Shown here: positions 41,942 to 50,230 of the stretch, piece by piece
How positions within the stretch are numbered: the stretch's first letter is position 1
How the letters are laid out: each line of letters starts with the position of its first letter
NCBI GenBank assembly: GCA_041393415.1
Contig: JAWKKE010000001.1
Coordinates: forward strand, 434,001 to 498,000
Direction of reading: 5' to 3'
Length of the DNA stretch: 64,000 bases
DNA from: Thermoleophilia bacterium
Lineage (GTDB): Bacteria > Actinomycetota > Thermoleophilia > UBA2241
Notes under the pieces: model-generated
Databases searched by the model: none
Seen by the model: only the letters and a program-made list of their open reading frames with translations
Told to the model about the DNA's origin: nothing
Translations under genes and position numbers: made by a program

Positions 41942-42517
41942 TCAGACCGGCGCGAAGACGACAGCCAGGATCTTTGCGGGCGCCCCTGCGGCGGCCCGCA
42001 CCTGGTGCGGCACCACGGAGTCGTAGTAGATGCTGTCGCCGGCGGCCAGTGTGTGTGTCTCCTTGCCGTACTCGACCTCGATGGCCCCGTCGAGCACGTG
42101 GATGAACTCCTCGCCTTCATGTGCAGAGAGATCGTGCGAGTCGCCGGGGGCGACGTCGATCATGAAGGGCTCCATATGGCGCGCACTCTTACCGGCGGCC
42201 AGCGACGAGAACGTGAGGCTGCCGCCGCTCGCGGTGCCCGTCTCGAGGCTCTTGAGACGCGCGGTAGACGCCGACTCGGCCCTGCGCGTAACGACGGGTC
42301 CGAGTTGTGTGTCGTCGTCGAGAAGGGTACCGAGACGGCAGCCGAGAGCGCGCGTAATCTTGATGAGCGGCGCCAGCGACGGCGCCAGCTCGCCGCCCTC
42401 GAGCTGCTCGATCACCGAGGGGTCGCAGCCGCTGCGCTGCGCCAGCTCCTCGACGCTGATACCGTGCGAGCCACGCAACGTCGCGAGCTTCTCGCCCGTC
42501 CTTTGATCGTGCTTCAC
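41942..42517 (-). CDS. XRE-family regulator with C-terminal cupin sensor
   Basis: A 191-residue regulator. The N-terminal helix-turn-helix (TGEKLATLRGSHGISVEELAQRSGCDPSVIEQLE, residues 7-40) is followed by a cupin domain (HDLSAHEGEEFIHVLDGAIEV, HTLAAGDSIYYDSVVPHQVRA) that would bind a metal or small ligand. This two-domain type often sits at the head of operons with acyl-CoA ligase and 2-oxoacid oxidoreductase genes in anaerobes. GTG 42517 has GGAGGCGAGG upstream. It likely regulates its own operon. Confidence 0.92.
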   Translation of the reverse strand: MKHDQRTGEKLATLRGSHGISVEELAQRSGCDPSVIEQLEGGELAPSLAPLIKITRALGCRLGTLLDDDTQLGPVVTRRAESASTARLKSLETGTASGGSLTFSSLAAGKSARHMEPFMIDVAPGDSHDLSAHEGEEFIHVLDGAIEVEYGKETHTLAAGDSIYYDSVVPHQVRAAAGAPAKILAVVFAPV

Positions 42518-42551
42518 CCTCGCCTCCTCGTCGAGATCTGGGCATGCAGAA

Positions 42552-42566
42552 GCCCCCTCCGGGGGC
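42552..42566 (-). terminator. Short GC hairpin between the CNNM gene and the XRE-cupin operon
   Basis: GCCCCC pairs with GGGGGC around a three-base loop, followed on the minus strand by TTCT. It could stop the CNNM transcript before the XRE-cupin gene, or be a leader hairpin of that operon. Confidence 0.4.
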
Positions 42567-42621
42567 CAAGGATACTACACCGCTCATCCCACCGGCGGAG
42601 CCCACCGGCCCCGCCTCCCGG

Positions 42622-43932
42622 CTACTCTTCGTCCGGCGTTCGCGGCGCGATGAGAATACGCAACTCGACGATGCGTGCCTCGTCCACGGCGACGACAGTC
42701 GCGGGCCTCCCCGCCACGTCGACCACCTCACCGGCCTCGGGCACGCGCCCAAGCAGCTCGACGATATGCCCGCCGATCGTCGCCTCGCCGGAGTTCTCGA
42801 TCTCCACGCCGAGCGCGTCCTCTACGTCACCGAGCGCAGCTGTGCCCGCCACGACGAGCGCCTCACCGTCGCGCCGAATCTCCTCGTCGACGAGCACATC
42901 CTCCTCTTCTTCGAACTCGCCGACGATCTCCTCGAGAATGTCTTCGAGCGTCACCAGGCCGACGGTCGTACCGTACTCGTCGACGACAAGCGCCATGTGT
43001 TGCCGCTTGCGACGCAGCTCGCGCAGCACCTGATCGACGAGCATGGACTCGGGAACGCGAACGAGCGGGCGAGCGATCTCGCGCAGACTCGTCTCATCAC
43101 CGTCGAGCGCCAGACGTAGAAGTTCCTTCGAGTTGACGACACCGACTGGGTTGTCGAGACGATCGACCGCCTCGCAGAGCGGCAGCCGAGTATGCAGACT
43201 GCCGCTGGCTCGGCGCACGGCATCGGCCACGCTCTCGCCGAGCACGAGATAGTCGATCTCGCCGCGCGGAACCATGACTTGGCGCGCGCGCAGATCGCCG
43301 AAGACGAGGACGTTCTCGGCGAACTCCCTCTCATACGTCTCGATGAGCCCTTCGCGCACGCTCTGCGCAAGGAGCATGCGCAACTCGTCCTCCGTGTGCG
43401 GCGCGTGTCCCACCTCACGCGCCGGAGGAATGCCGAACGGCCGCAACACGAGGTTGCCGAGGCCGTTGAACACGTCCACAAGCGGCTTCGTGGCGAGGTA
43501 GAACAGGCGCATTGCCGGCGCCACCAGCAGGACCGTGCGCGTGGTACGCGCGATGGCGGCGGATTTCGGCGCCAACTCACCGAGCACGACATGAAGCAGC
43601 GTCACGAGCGCGAAGGCGAAGGCGAAACTAATACCGGCCGCGATGTTCGGCGCAAACGCGCCCAGCACAGGTCGCAGCACATGCTCAAACGCCGGTTCAG
43701 CGAGCGCCCCAAGGCCGATGCTGGCAACCGTGATGCCGAGCTGACAGGCGGCAAGATAGGCGTCGATGTTGTCGACGGCGTGCCTTGCCGCCCGAGCGCC
43801 GGGTCGACCCTGCTTCTCGAGCTCAACGACCTGGCTAGACCGAATGCGGGTGATGCCGAACTCGGTGGCGACGAAGAAGGCGTTGAGCGCCACGAGCACG
43901 AGCGCCCCGAGAATGCGCAGCAGCTCCGTCAT
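42622..43932 (-). CDS. CNNM/CorC-type membrane protein with CBS domains
   Basis: A 436-residue protein. Residues 1-190 are a DUF21/CNNM transmembrane domain (GALVLVALNAFFVATEFGITRIRSSQV opens it). Two CBS domains follow (VMVPRGEIDYLVLGESVADAV; MLVDQVLRELRRKRQHMALVVDEYGTTVGLVTLEDILEEIVGE), then a C-terminal CorC_HlyC domain. Members take part in magnesium and cobalt efflux or sensing. No partner gene is adjacent. The GGGAG site before ATG 43932 is modest. Confidence 0.92.
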   Translation of the reverse strand: MTELLRILGALVLVALNAFFVATEFGITRIRSSQVVELEKQGRPGARAARHAVDNIDAYLAACQLGITVASIGLGALAEPAFEHVLRPVLGAFAPNIAAGISFAFAFALVTLLHVVLGELAPKSAAIARTTRTVLLVAPAMRLFYLATKPLVDVFNGLGNLVLRPFGIPPAREVGHAPHTEDELRMLLAQSVREGLIETYEREFAENVLVFGDLRARQVMVPRGEIDYLVLGESVADAVRRASGSLHTRLPLCEAVDRLDNPVGVVNSKELLRLALDGDETSLREIARPLVRVPESMLVDQVLRELRRKRQHMALVVDEYGTTVGLVTLEDILEEIVGEFEEEEDVLVDEEIRRDGEALVVAGTAALGDVEDALGVEIENSGEATIGGHIVELLGRVPEAGEVVDVAGRPATVVAVDEARIVELRILIAPRTPDEE

Positions 43933-44048
43933 GCCACTGGCCGTCGCAAGCCGGCTCTATCTGATGCGGGCTCGTCGTCCACGGCAACAGCATACCTGAT
44001 GATCGCCGTGCGCCGACCCTCCGATCCCCGGCACGCACCCGGAAAGAC

Positions 44049-45968
44049 TCAGAACCGGATCTGCAGACCGCCGATCTGACTGAGCTTCATGTCGGCGTCT
44101 GACTGCCCGCGATAGCTGTCGCCGCTGGCCGTCACTTGGAAGTAGACGACGTATTGGTGGCCGGGTTGCGGCGTGAAATGCAGCGGATCGCTCGACGACT
44201 TGCCGCCGATCGTCGGCGAACCGTGGATTCCCGCCGAGTCATTGCTGCCGATGCTCCGCGAGTCGGCATAGGCGGCGGTCGAGACATCGCTTCCGGTCGT
44301 CGAGTCATGCACACCGATCAGGTACGAGATCTTGGCCTCCGCACTCCCGCTCTCGTCGGTGATGGCCTGCGTGCTCGCGCTGCCGTCGACCCGACAGGAG
44401 AACGTTACGCTGGCGTTAATGGGCTTGCTGCCGGCATACGTGAATTGGTAGTCCAGTTCGTTGGTGCCGCTGTACTCCTCGTTCTTGGGGCCCCCGCTGA
44501 TCTCGATGTAGTGCTCGGCCGGCGTACCCGCACCGACGGCGCTGTTCGTTGGCTTCGTAGACAGCTTGGTCGTGGCGCTCGTCTGCTCAGAGAAGCGGTC
44601 GAGCGCGCCAATGCGAACCGAACCCGCGGCAGCACCGTAGACGATGGTGCCGTCCGCGTCCGTTGTGTAGTCGGCGTCGTACTTCTGCACCTTCGCCGTA
44701 CCGTAGATGTGGCGCCCGAAGCTATCCTCGATCGTGTAGTCGCCCTCCGGTGCTCCTCGGATATCGAGAATCGCAACCTGGTAGGCGGTCGAGGGTGAGA
44801 CGGTGGACTTGGCACCCCAGGCGTCATAGGTCGGACCGCTCACGTTGACGATGGTGGGGTCCTCGATCGCCATGTACTCGTCGCCGTTGGCCGCGACCGC
44901 CATCACGCCGCTCTGCAGATTGCTGTCGTCGGTCGTCACCATATGCACACGCAGCCCGAAGTGATCCATGAGGAGAATCTGCGTGCGCAAGAACTCGGCG
45001 CGAGATACGATCGCCGCCGTCTCCTCCGGCAGGAATGTCTCCGTGTGCGCCAGGTCGGCTTGACTGAGGATCAGGCGCCACGTGTTCTCCATGAAGTTGT
45101 CGACTTCATCGGCGAGCGCTCCGCTCTGGAACTTGTTCATGTACGTCTTCGCGTCCATGCCGTTGACCGGCTCGCCGGCCGCCGCCATGGCGAGTTTGGC
45201 CTCCACGACCAAGTCCACACCGCGCGTCTGTTGATAGACAAGCTGCGTGAAGTACTGCTCGAGACCCAGGTAGGCATCGTTCAGATCAGCACCACTGTCT
45301 ACGCTGTTGATCGCCAGATTGGTGTAGTTGTCGAGCACCGGCGCCCGCGCCGCGGTAGCCGGAAGGATGGCGTCGTGGATCACGTTGACGTCGTTCTCGA
45401 TGCGGAAGTCGTCGTCGACTTCATGCGCGAACTTCAGGATGGCCGCCTTGTCGCCCCCGCCGGCCTGGCCGCCGTCGGCCATCCCGGAGAGTTGGTCCAC
45501 GTACGTGCCGATCTCAGTGATCGCGCCCGACGGATCGTTGGCGTTGGCGAGGATCTCCTCCTCCGTGATCTGGAGTTCCTTCTCCAGACCCTGCAGCTCG
45601 CCCTCGATCTCCTTGAGCGTCGACTCGATGTCGTCGAGACGGCTGTTCATCGCGCTCAGCGCGGCCGTGTCGCCCGAGTCGCCGCCCCACCCAAGGAGCT
45701 GGAGAATGGCGCCCATCGCCTCGGTGCCCACCTCGCCGGCGGCACCTTTTACGAGACCGCCGAGCGCCTCGGAGAGCAGGCCGCCGGCGAACGACCCTTC
45801 CCCGGCAGCGAGTGTTTCGGCTCGAGCAGGAGGTTGATCGACGTCGGCCACCCGGGCGGCTTCCGCCTCGGCGTCCTTCTCGGCGCCGCATCCCGCCGCG
45901 AGACTCGCCAGCAGCAGCACGACGAGCAGCGCGGCGAGCATGCCACGGCGACCGGCTCTCTTCGACAT
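44049..45968 (-). CDS. Large helical lipoprotein of unknown function
   Basis: A 639-residue exported protein. The signal peptide ends at C27 (LAAGC, lipobox-like). Then comes a glycine/alanine-rich hydrophobic stretch (FAGGLLSEALGGLVKGA... ending LQLLGWGG, about residues 58-95) and a strong coiled coil with heptads (MNSRLDDIESTLKEIEGELQGLEKELQ, about 107-135). Residues 160-340 look helical; the last 300 are beta-rich, with Ser/Thr/Gly-rich repeats. A glycine-rich hydrophobic hairpin before a coiled coil also occurs in helical pore-forming toxins, but I recognise no specific family. It lies downstream of the serpin with a hairpin between. Confidence 0.7.
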   Translation of the reverse strand: MSKRAGRRGMLAALLVVLLLASLAAGCGAEKDAEAEAARVADVDQPPARAETLAAGEGSFAGGLLSEALGGLVKGAAGEVGTEAMGAILQLLGWGGDSGDTAALSAMNSRLDDIESTLKEIEGELQGLEKELQITEEEILANANDPSGAITEIGTYVDQLSGMADGGQAGGGDKAAILKFAHEVDDDFRIENDVNVIHDAILPATAARAPVLDNYTNLAINSVDSGADLNDAYLGLEQYFTQLVYQQTRGVDLVVEAKLAMAAAGEPVNGMDAKTYMNKFQSGALADEVDNFMENTWRLILSQADLAHTETFLPEETAAIVSRAEFLRTQILLMDHFGLRVHMVTTDDSNLQSGVMAVAANGDEYMAIEDPTIVNVSGPTYDAWGAKSTVSPSTAYQVAILDIRGAPEGDYTIEDSFGRHIYGTAKVQKYDADYTTDADGTIVYGAAAGSVRIGALDRFSEQTSATTKLSTKPTNSAVGAGTPAEHYIEISGGPKNEEYSGTNELDYQFTYAGSKPINASVTFSCRVDGSASTQAITDESGSAEAKISYLIGVHDSTTGSDVSTAAYADSRSIGSNDSAGIHGSPTIGGKSSSDPLHFTPQPGHQYVVYFQVTASGDSYRGQSDADMKLSQIGGLQIRF

Positions 45969-46034
45969 ACACTCCTCCGCGCTTGTGGGTGGCGTCGAGA
46001 CAGGTGTCGGTCGCGAAGCGCGTTCCTTGAGGAA

Positions 46035-46072
46035 GCGGCCGCGGCCGGAGCAACTCCCCCGGCCGCGGCCGC
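46035..46072 (-). terminator. Strong hairpin between the serpin and lipoprotein genes
   Basis: Perfectly complementary 14-base arms (46035-46048 and 46059-46072) enclose a ten-base loop, 38 bp after the serpin stop. No U-tract follows, but the stem should end the serpin transcript. Confidence 0.6.
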
Positions 46073-46109
46073 AGTAGCAGAGCGCGCCGCCGCCGTACCC
46101 GGACGCCCG

Positions 46110-47432
46110 CTAGCGCGGATCGCGAACCATCGCCAGGAAGAGCGGCGCTTGTGTGGCGCTGCCGGACAGCACGACGATGAACGGCCGATCGGCGCGCACG
46201 GTCATCGTCTTCTCCGGCATGCCGGTGCCGACCATCGCCACGGCCGAGCCCGCGGCCGCCTCGACGCCCTCCTCATTCACGTCGATCATCGCCTTCTGCA
46301 GCACGTCGTCTATCCAGAGAGCGTCGAGCTTCGCCATGCCGCCGAAGTCGGCGTCTTGCGCCGAGAAGGCATCGGTCATACCCATGGCGACGAGGTCGTC
46401 GCGCAGCTGCTCCGAACGGTACTCGGCCTTGAAGCGTGGCAACTCGAGGGTCACCTGCGCGGCAGTCGGATTGGCGCTCAGAGCCTCTGCCCCTTGCTTC
46501 TGCAGAAGCGTCGCCACCGACTCAACCGTCTGCTTGCCCTTGGGGACGACGACCCACAACGTGAGATCACCGTCTGTCTGCGCCGGCACCGCCACATACT
46601 TGGCCGCCGCCGCAACAGTGGCCGTGAACGCACCCCGCATGGTGGGCACATCGACCGAGGCGCCTGTGGCGAGCGTGAATGGCCGGTCCCGCGTAAGCGA
46701 CGCATCGAACAGATCCCATCCGGCCTTGGCGTAGACGGTGTTGACGAGCATGAGGACTGTCTCGTCGGGCACGCTGTCGATGAGGTCCTCGATGCGACCG
46801 CCGGTGCGCTCGGAGATCCAGCCGTTGATCTCGGCCGGAGCCTGCGCCAGATCGGCCGGCAGATTGCGCGCGTCGGCGGCAAAGTAGTCGCGATTCGCCG
46901 TCAGGAAGTCCGCGTTGAAGGCGACGCCGTCGCGCAGCCAGAGCGAGTCGGCGATGCGCACTTCGGCGCCTTCGGTCTCGTTCGAGGCGGCGATGAGATC
47001 GGCCCATGCCTGATTCGCTTGCTGAGGCGAGAGCTCATCGAGGCGGAGCGCCTCGCGCATCTGCGCCTCCGTCTCGCCACGGGCGCCGTTCAGCGTCATT
47101 GCGAGCACGGCGCTCAGTGAGACCGGCGAGACGACGACGTTGTCGCCGCTCTTGGCCGCCTGACGCGTGAGCACGTCGAAGCCGAAGTCCCAGAGAGGCG
47201 CCGCCAGTTCCGACCCGACGGTGTCCTGCGCTGCCAGAGCAGGCCGCTCTGGCAGCGGCGTATCCGGCGTCGCGCTGCCGCTCGGTTCCGGCTCGCCCAG
47301 AGAGAACGCCGGCGAAAGGCTCGCCGACGGACTCGGGCCGGGATCGTCCCCACCGCACGCGCCGGCCACGAGCACCAGCAGCGCAGTGGCGATCGTCAAT
47401 GCCGAGCACACCGCCCTCGTTCCCCGTCCCAT
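46110..47432 (-). CDS. Serpin lipoprotein (serine protease inhibitor)
   Basis: A 440-residue serpin exported by a signal ending at a lipobox-like LVAGAC. The fold markers include NVVVSPVSLSAVLAMTLNGARGETEAQM, LVNTVYAKAGWD and LPRFKAEY; the reactive-centre loop hinge is EEGVEAAAGSAVAM, followed by DRPFIVVL. The small residues (Ala, Gly, Ser) in the hinge fit an inhibitory serpin able to insert its loop. ATG 47432 is chosen for AAGGAG. It would inhibit extracellular serine or cysteine proteases, for example from competitors or hosts. Serpins are uncommon in bacteria. Confidence 0.93.
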   Translation of the reverse strand: MGRGTRAVCSALTIATALLVLVAGACGGDDPGPSPSASLSPAFSLGEPEPSGSATPDTPLPERPALAAQDTVGSELAAPLWDFGFDVLTRQAAKSGDNVVVSPVSLSAVLAMTLNGARGETEAQMREALRLDELSPQQANQAWADLIAASNETEGAEVRIADSLWLRDGVAFNADFLTANRDYFAADARNLPADLAQAPAEINGWISERTGGRIEDLIDSVPDETVLMLVNTVYAKAGWDLFDASLTRDRPFTLATGASVDVPTMRGAFTATVAAAAKYVAVPAQTDGDLTLWVVVPKGKQTVESVATLLQKQGAEALSANPTAAQVTLELPRFKAEYRSEQLRDDLVAMGMTDAFSAQDADFGGMAKLDALWIDDVLQKAMIDVNEEGVEAAAGSAVAMVGTGMPEKTMTVRADRPFIVVLSGSATQAPLFLAMVRDPR

Positions 47433-47544
47433 CGCCGCTCCTCTCCTTGCTAGAGACGCACGAGAAGACCGCACGCCTGCCGCCGTTCACCGCTCCGAGA
47501 GACGCGCGCTGCCGTCCCCGAGGTTCGCGCATCGGCACAACTTC

Positions 47545-49737
47545 TCACGCGTCGCGCAGCAGACGCAAACCGTTGAAGACCACCAGGAGACTCACGCCCA
47601 TATCGGCAATGACGGCCATCCAGAGTGTGGCCTCACCGGCCACCGCGAGGGCGAAGAAGACGGCCTTGATGCCCAACGCGAAGGCGACGTTCTGCACCAG
47701 GACCGAGCCCGTTCTCCGGCTGAGACGGATGAACTCGGGGATTTTGCGCAGGTCGTCGTCCATGAGAGCAACGTCCGCGGTCTCGAGCGCCGTCGCGGAC
47801 CCCGCCACACCCATCGAGAAGCCGATATCCGCCGTAGCCAGAGCCGGCGCGTCGTTGATGCCGTCGCCGGCCATCCCGATCTGGCCGTGACGCGCGCGCA
47901 GATCGTGCACGGCCTGTAGCTTGGCGTCCGGCAGCAGACCGCCCCGTGCGTCGTTGATCCCAACCTGGGCGGCTATGGCGGCGACCGTCGGCGGGTTGTC
48001 GCCGCTGAGCATGACGGTGCGCACGCCCATAGAGCCGAGCTCAGCGAGCGCCTGGCTGCTGGCAGGACGCACCGCATCGGCCACCGCGAAGAGCGCGATG
48101 GGACCGTGTTCGCTGGCGAGCACGGCGACCGTCTTGCCCTCGCGTTCGAGAATTTCGAGGCGCTGCTCCAGGTCGATCGAGCAACGCGCTTGTTCCTCGA
48201 CGAGGGCGTGATTGCCGAGGTAGAGCCACTCGCCGTTCAGCCATCCTCGAACGCCACGGCCGGCGATGGCCGACACGTCGTGCACGTCGACCGGCTCCAG
48301 ACCTCGTTCGTGCGCGTACTCGACCACCGCTCGCGAGACCGGATGGTTGGAGTGCGCAGCCACGCTCGCGGCCCACAGCAGACTCTCTCCGTCGTCGTCC
48401 CCATTTAGGACGGCGAAGTCCGTCACCTGCGGACGCCCGACCGTGATCGTGCCGGTCTTGTCGAAGGCGATGACCTTGAGCCGACGGCCCTCCTCAAGAT
48501 AGGCGCCGCCCTTGACGAGAATCCCGCGGCGCGCCGCTCGCGCCAGACCACTGACCACAGTCACTGGCGCCGAGATCACGAGCGCGCAGGGACAGCCGAT
48601 CACCAGGAGGACGAGAGCGCGGTACACCCACGTCCGCAACGGCTCGCCGAAGGCAAGTGGCGGCACAAACGCCACCGCCAGCGCCATGAAGAACATCGCC
48701 GGTGTGTAGTACCGGGCAAATTGATCGACGAAGCGCACCGTCGGCGCACGATTCGTCTGCGCCTCCTCAACGGCGCGAACGATATGCGCAAGCGTCGATT
48801 CCGCGGCCGGCGTCGTAACGCGGAACTCGAACGAACTCGCCTCATTGAGGGTGCCGGCGAAGACCTGGTCACCGGTCTCCTTCTGCACCGGCACGCTTTC
48901 GCCCGTCACCGGCGCCTGGTTGATCGTCGGTGTTCCTTGAGTCACATCGCCGTCCAACGGGACACGCTCACCCGGGGCCACGCGAACGATCGCACCGACG
49001 GCGACCGCGGACGCCGGGACCGTAGTCCAGACAGAGTCGGTGCCGCGCACGGTCGCCGTCGCCGGCGTCGCCGCCACGAGGCTCTCGATGGCGTGCCGCG
49101 CGCGATCGAGCGAGAGCGACTCGATGCTCTCGGCCAGCTCGAAGAGCACCATCACCATCGCCGCCTCAGGCCACTCGCCAATGATCAGTGCGCCGCTGAC
49201 GGCGACCGTCATGAGGGCATTGATGTTGAGCCTGGCGTGACGCAGCGCCACAAGACCCTTCCAGTACGTCTTGTGCCCGCCGAGCGCGATGGCAAGGATG
49301 CTGAGGACGAGCACGATAGCCGGCGTAACTCCGGCGAAGTGGCTGATCTCGGCGGCCAGAGCGGCCGCGCCGGCAACACCTAGCCTCACCCAGTACCGCC
49401 TCGGCAAACGAGGTCCCGCGTGCTCCTCCGCTGTGGCCGAGTCGTCGGCGCTTTCGATCTGCGCCGCAAAGCCGAGGCCGTTCACCGCGTCAAGGATGCC
49501 GCCGAGAGCCTCGGGATCGTGCACGACCTTGACGCGCCGCCGCAGGACGTCGCAGCTGAGGCTCTCGACGCCCGCCATGCCCTCAAGCTTGCCGCGGATC
49601 ATCGCTTCTTCGGTCGCACAGTCCATGGCCGGAACCGACAACACAGTGCTCGCGGCACCTGCCGTCGTCTTCCCCGTAGAGCAGATCGCCTCCGCGGTTC
49701 CGCTTCCAACGCAGCATCTGTCTCTGTCGTCAGTCAT
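47545..49737 (-). CDS. P1B-type heavy-metal ATPase (Cd/Zn/Pb exporter)
   Basis: A 730-residue ZntA/CadA-like pump. The N-terminus has an early CC motif and one HMA-type domain with MDCATEEAMIRGKLEGMAGV (MDC only, no second cysteine). The CPC metal-site motif is VIGCPCALVIS, then DKTGTITVGRP with the phosphorylated Asp, SNHPVSRAV (HP locus) and GDGINDAPAL. Its promoter, with an operator in an over-long spacer, faces it directly; the divergent gene encodes a CadR-like MerR protein. It exports divalent metals such as Cd2+, Zn2+ or Pb2+ with ATP. The symbol cadA or zntA is possible, but the metal cannot be read. Confidence 0.94.
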   Translation of the reverse strand: MTDDRDRCCVGSGTAEAICSTGKTTAGAASTVLSVPAMDCATEEAMIRGKLEGMAGVESLSCDVLRRRVKVVHDPEALGGILDAVNGLGFAAQIESADDSATAEEHAGPRLPRRYWVRLGVAGAAALAAEISHFAGVTPAIVLVLSILAIALGGHKTYWKGLVALRHARLNINALMTVAVSGALIIGEWPEAAMVMVLFELAESIESLSLDRARHAIESLVAATPATATVRGTDSVWTTVPASAVAVGAIVRVAPGERVPLDGDVTQGTPTINQAPVTGESVPVQKETGDQVFAGTLNEASSFEFRVTTPAAESTLAHIVRAVEEAQTNRAPTVRFVDQFARYYTPAMFFMALAVAFVPPLAFGEPLRTWVYRALVLLVIGCPCALVISAPVTVVSGLARAARRGILVKGGAYLEEGRRLKVIAFDKTGTITVGRPQVTDFAVLNGDDDGESLLWAASVAAHSNHPVSRAVVEYAHERGLEPVDVHDVSAIAGRGVRGWLNGEWLYLGNHALVEEQARCSIDLEQRLEILEREGKTVAVLASEHGPIALFAVADAVRPASSQALAELGSMGVRTVMLSGDNPPTVAAIAAQVGINDARGGLLPDAKLQAVHDLRARHGQIGMAGDGINDAPALATADIGFSMGVAGSATALETADVALMDDDLRKIPEFIRLSRRTGSVLVQNVAFALGIKAVFFALAVAGEATLWMAVIADMGVSLLVVFNGLRLLRDA

Positions 49738-49776
49738 CGCCTACCCGCTATTCGTTATTCCCCTTGATACGGTGGT

Positions 49777-49807
49777 AACGTAAACCTTGCAGCAACTGCA
49801 AGGTCAA
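49777..49807 (-). promoter_or_regulatory. MerR-type promoter and operator of the metal ATPase
   Basis: On the minus strand a -35 (TTGACC, 49802-49807) and a -10 (TACGTT, 49777-49782) are 19 bp apart, the over-long spacing that MerR proteins overcome by twisting DNA. A perfect palindrome of nine-base arms (ACCTTGCAG and complement around CAA, 49784-49804) fills the spacer. It points to the ATPase and lies 22 bp before the divergent MerR start. Confidence 0.85.
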
Positions 49808-49825
49808 GGGAGTGGAGCACCAACG

Positions 49826-50227
49826 ATGCGCATCGGCGAATTGGCTCGGATGGCGGGATCAACCACGGAGACCGTGCGCTACTACGAGCGCCTCGGCCTG
49901 TTACCCGCACCGCAGCGAACCGAGGCCAACTATCGCGTGTACGACGCCGGCCACCTCGAGCGGCTGCGTTTCATCCGCAACTGCCGCGCAGTCGGCATCA
50001 CACTCGAGGAGATCAAGAGCCTTCTCCACCATCGCGACAATCCGACGCTGGCCTGCGGCGACGTGAACGAGCTGATCGACGCCCACCTCGAACAGTTAGA
50101 AGCGCAGATCGCGGCTCTGACGGCATTGCGCGGCGAGCTGTCCGCGCTGCGCGCCCGCTGCAGCACGCCGCGCACAGCCGCCGAGTGCGGCATCTTGGCC
50201 GGCCTGGGCCACAGCGAACAAGTGTGA
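49826..50227 (+). CDS. MerR-family heavy-metal regulator (CadR/PbrR-like)
   Basis: A 133-residue activator. The DNA-binding helix-turn-helix (IGELARMAGSTTETVRYYERLGLLPAPQRT) is at residues 3-32 and the long dimer helix at about 85-110. Cysteines C77, C112 and C121 match the spacing of the Cd/Pb-binding trio of CadR/PbrR (usually 77, 112, 119), so it probably senses Cd, Pb or Zn. ATG 49826 has GGGAGTGGAG upstream. It diverges from the P-type ATPase and shares its operator. Its stop faces the DUF318 permease stop. Confidence 0.92.
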   Translation: MRIGELARMAGSTTETVRYYERLGLLPAPQRTEANYRVYDAGHLERLRFIRNCRAVGITLEEIKSLLHHRDNPTLACGDVNELIDAHLEQLEAQIAALTALRGELSALRARCSTPRTAAECGILAGLGHSEQV

Positions 50228-50230
50228 GCG

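Noticed and set aside
44943..47120. A 725-codon plus-strand frame opposite the lipoprotein and serpin genes
   Set aside because: The minus-strand genes have signal peptides, ribosome sites and family motifs; the plus frame has none.
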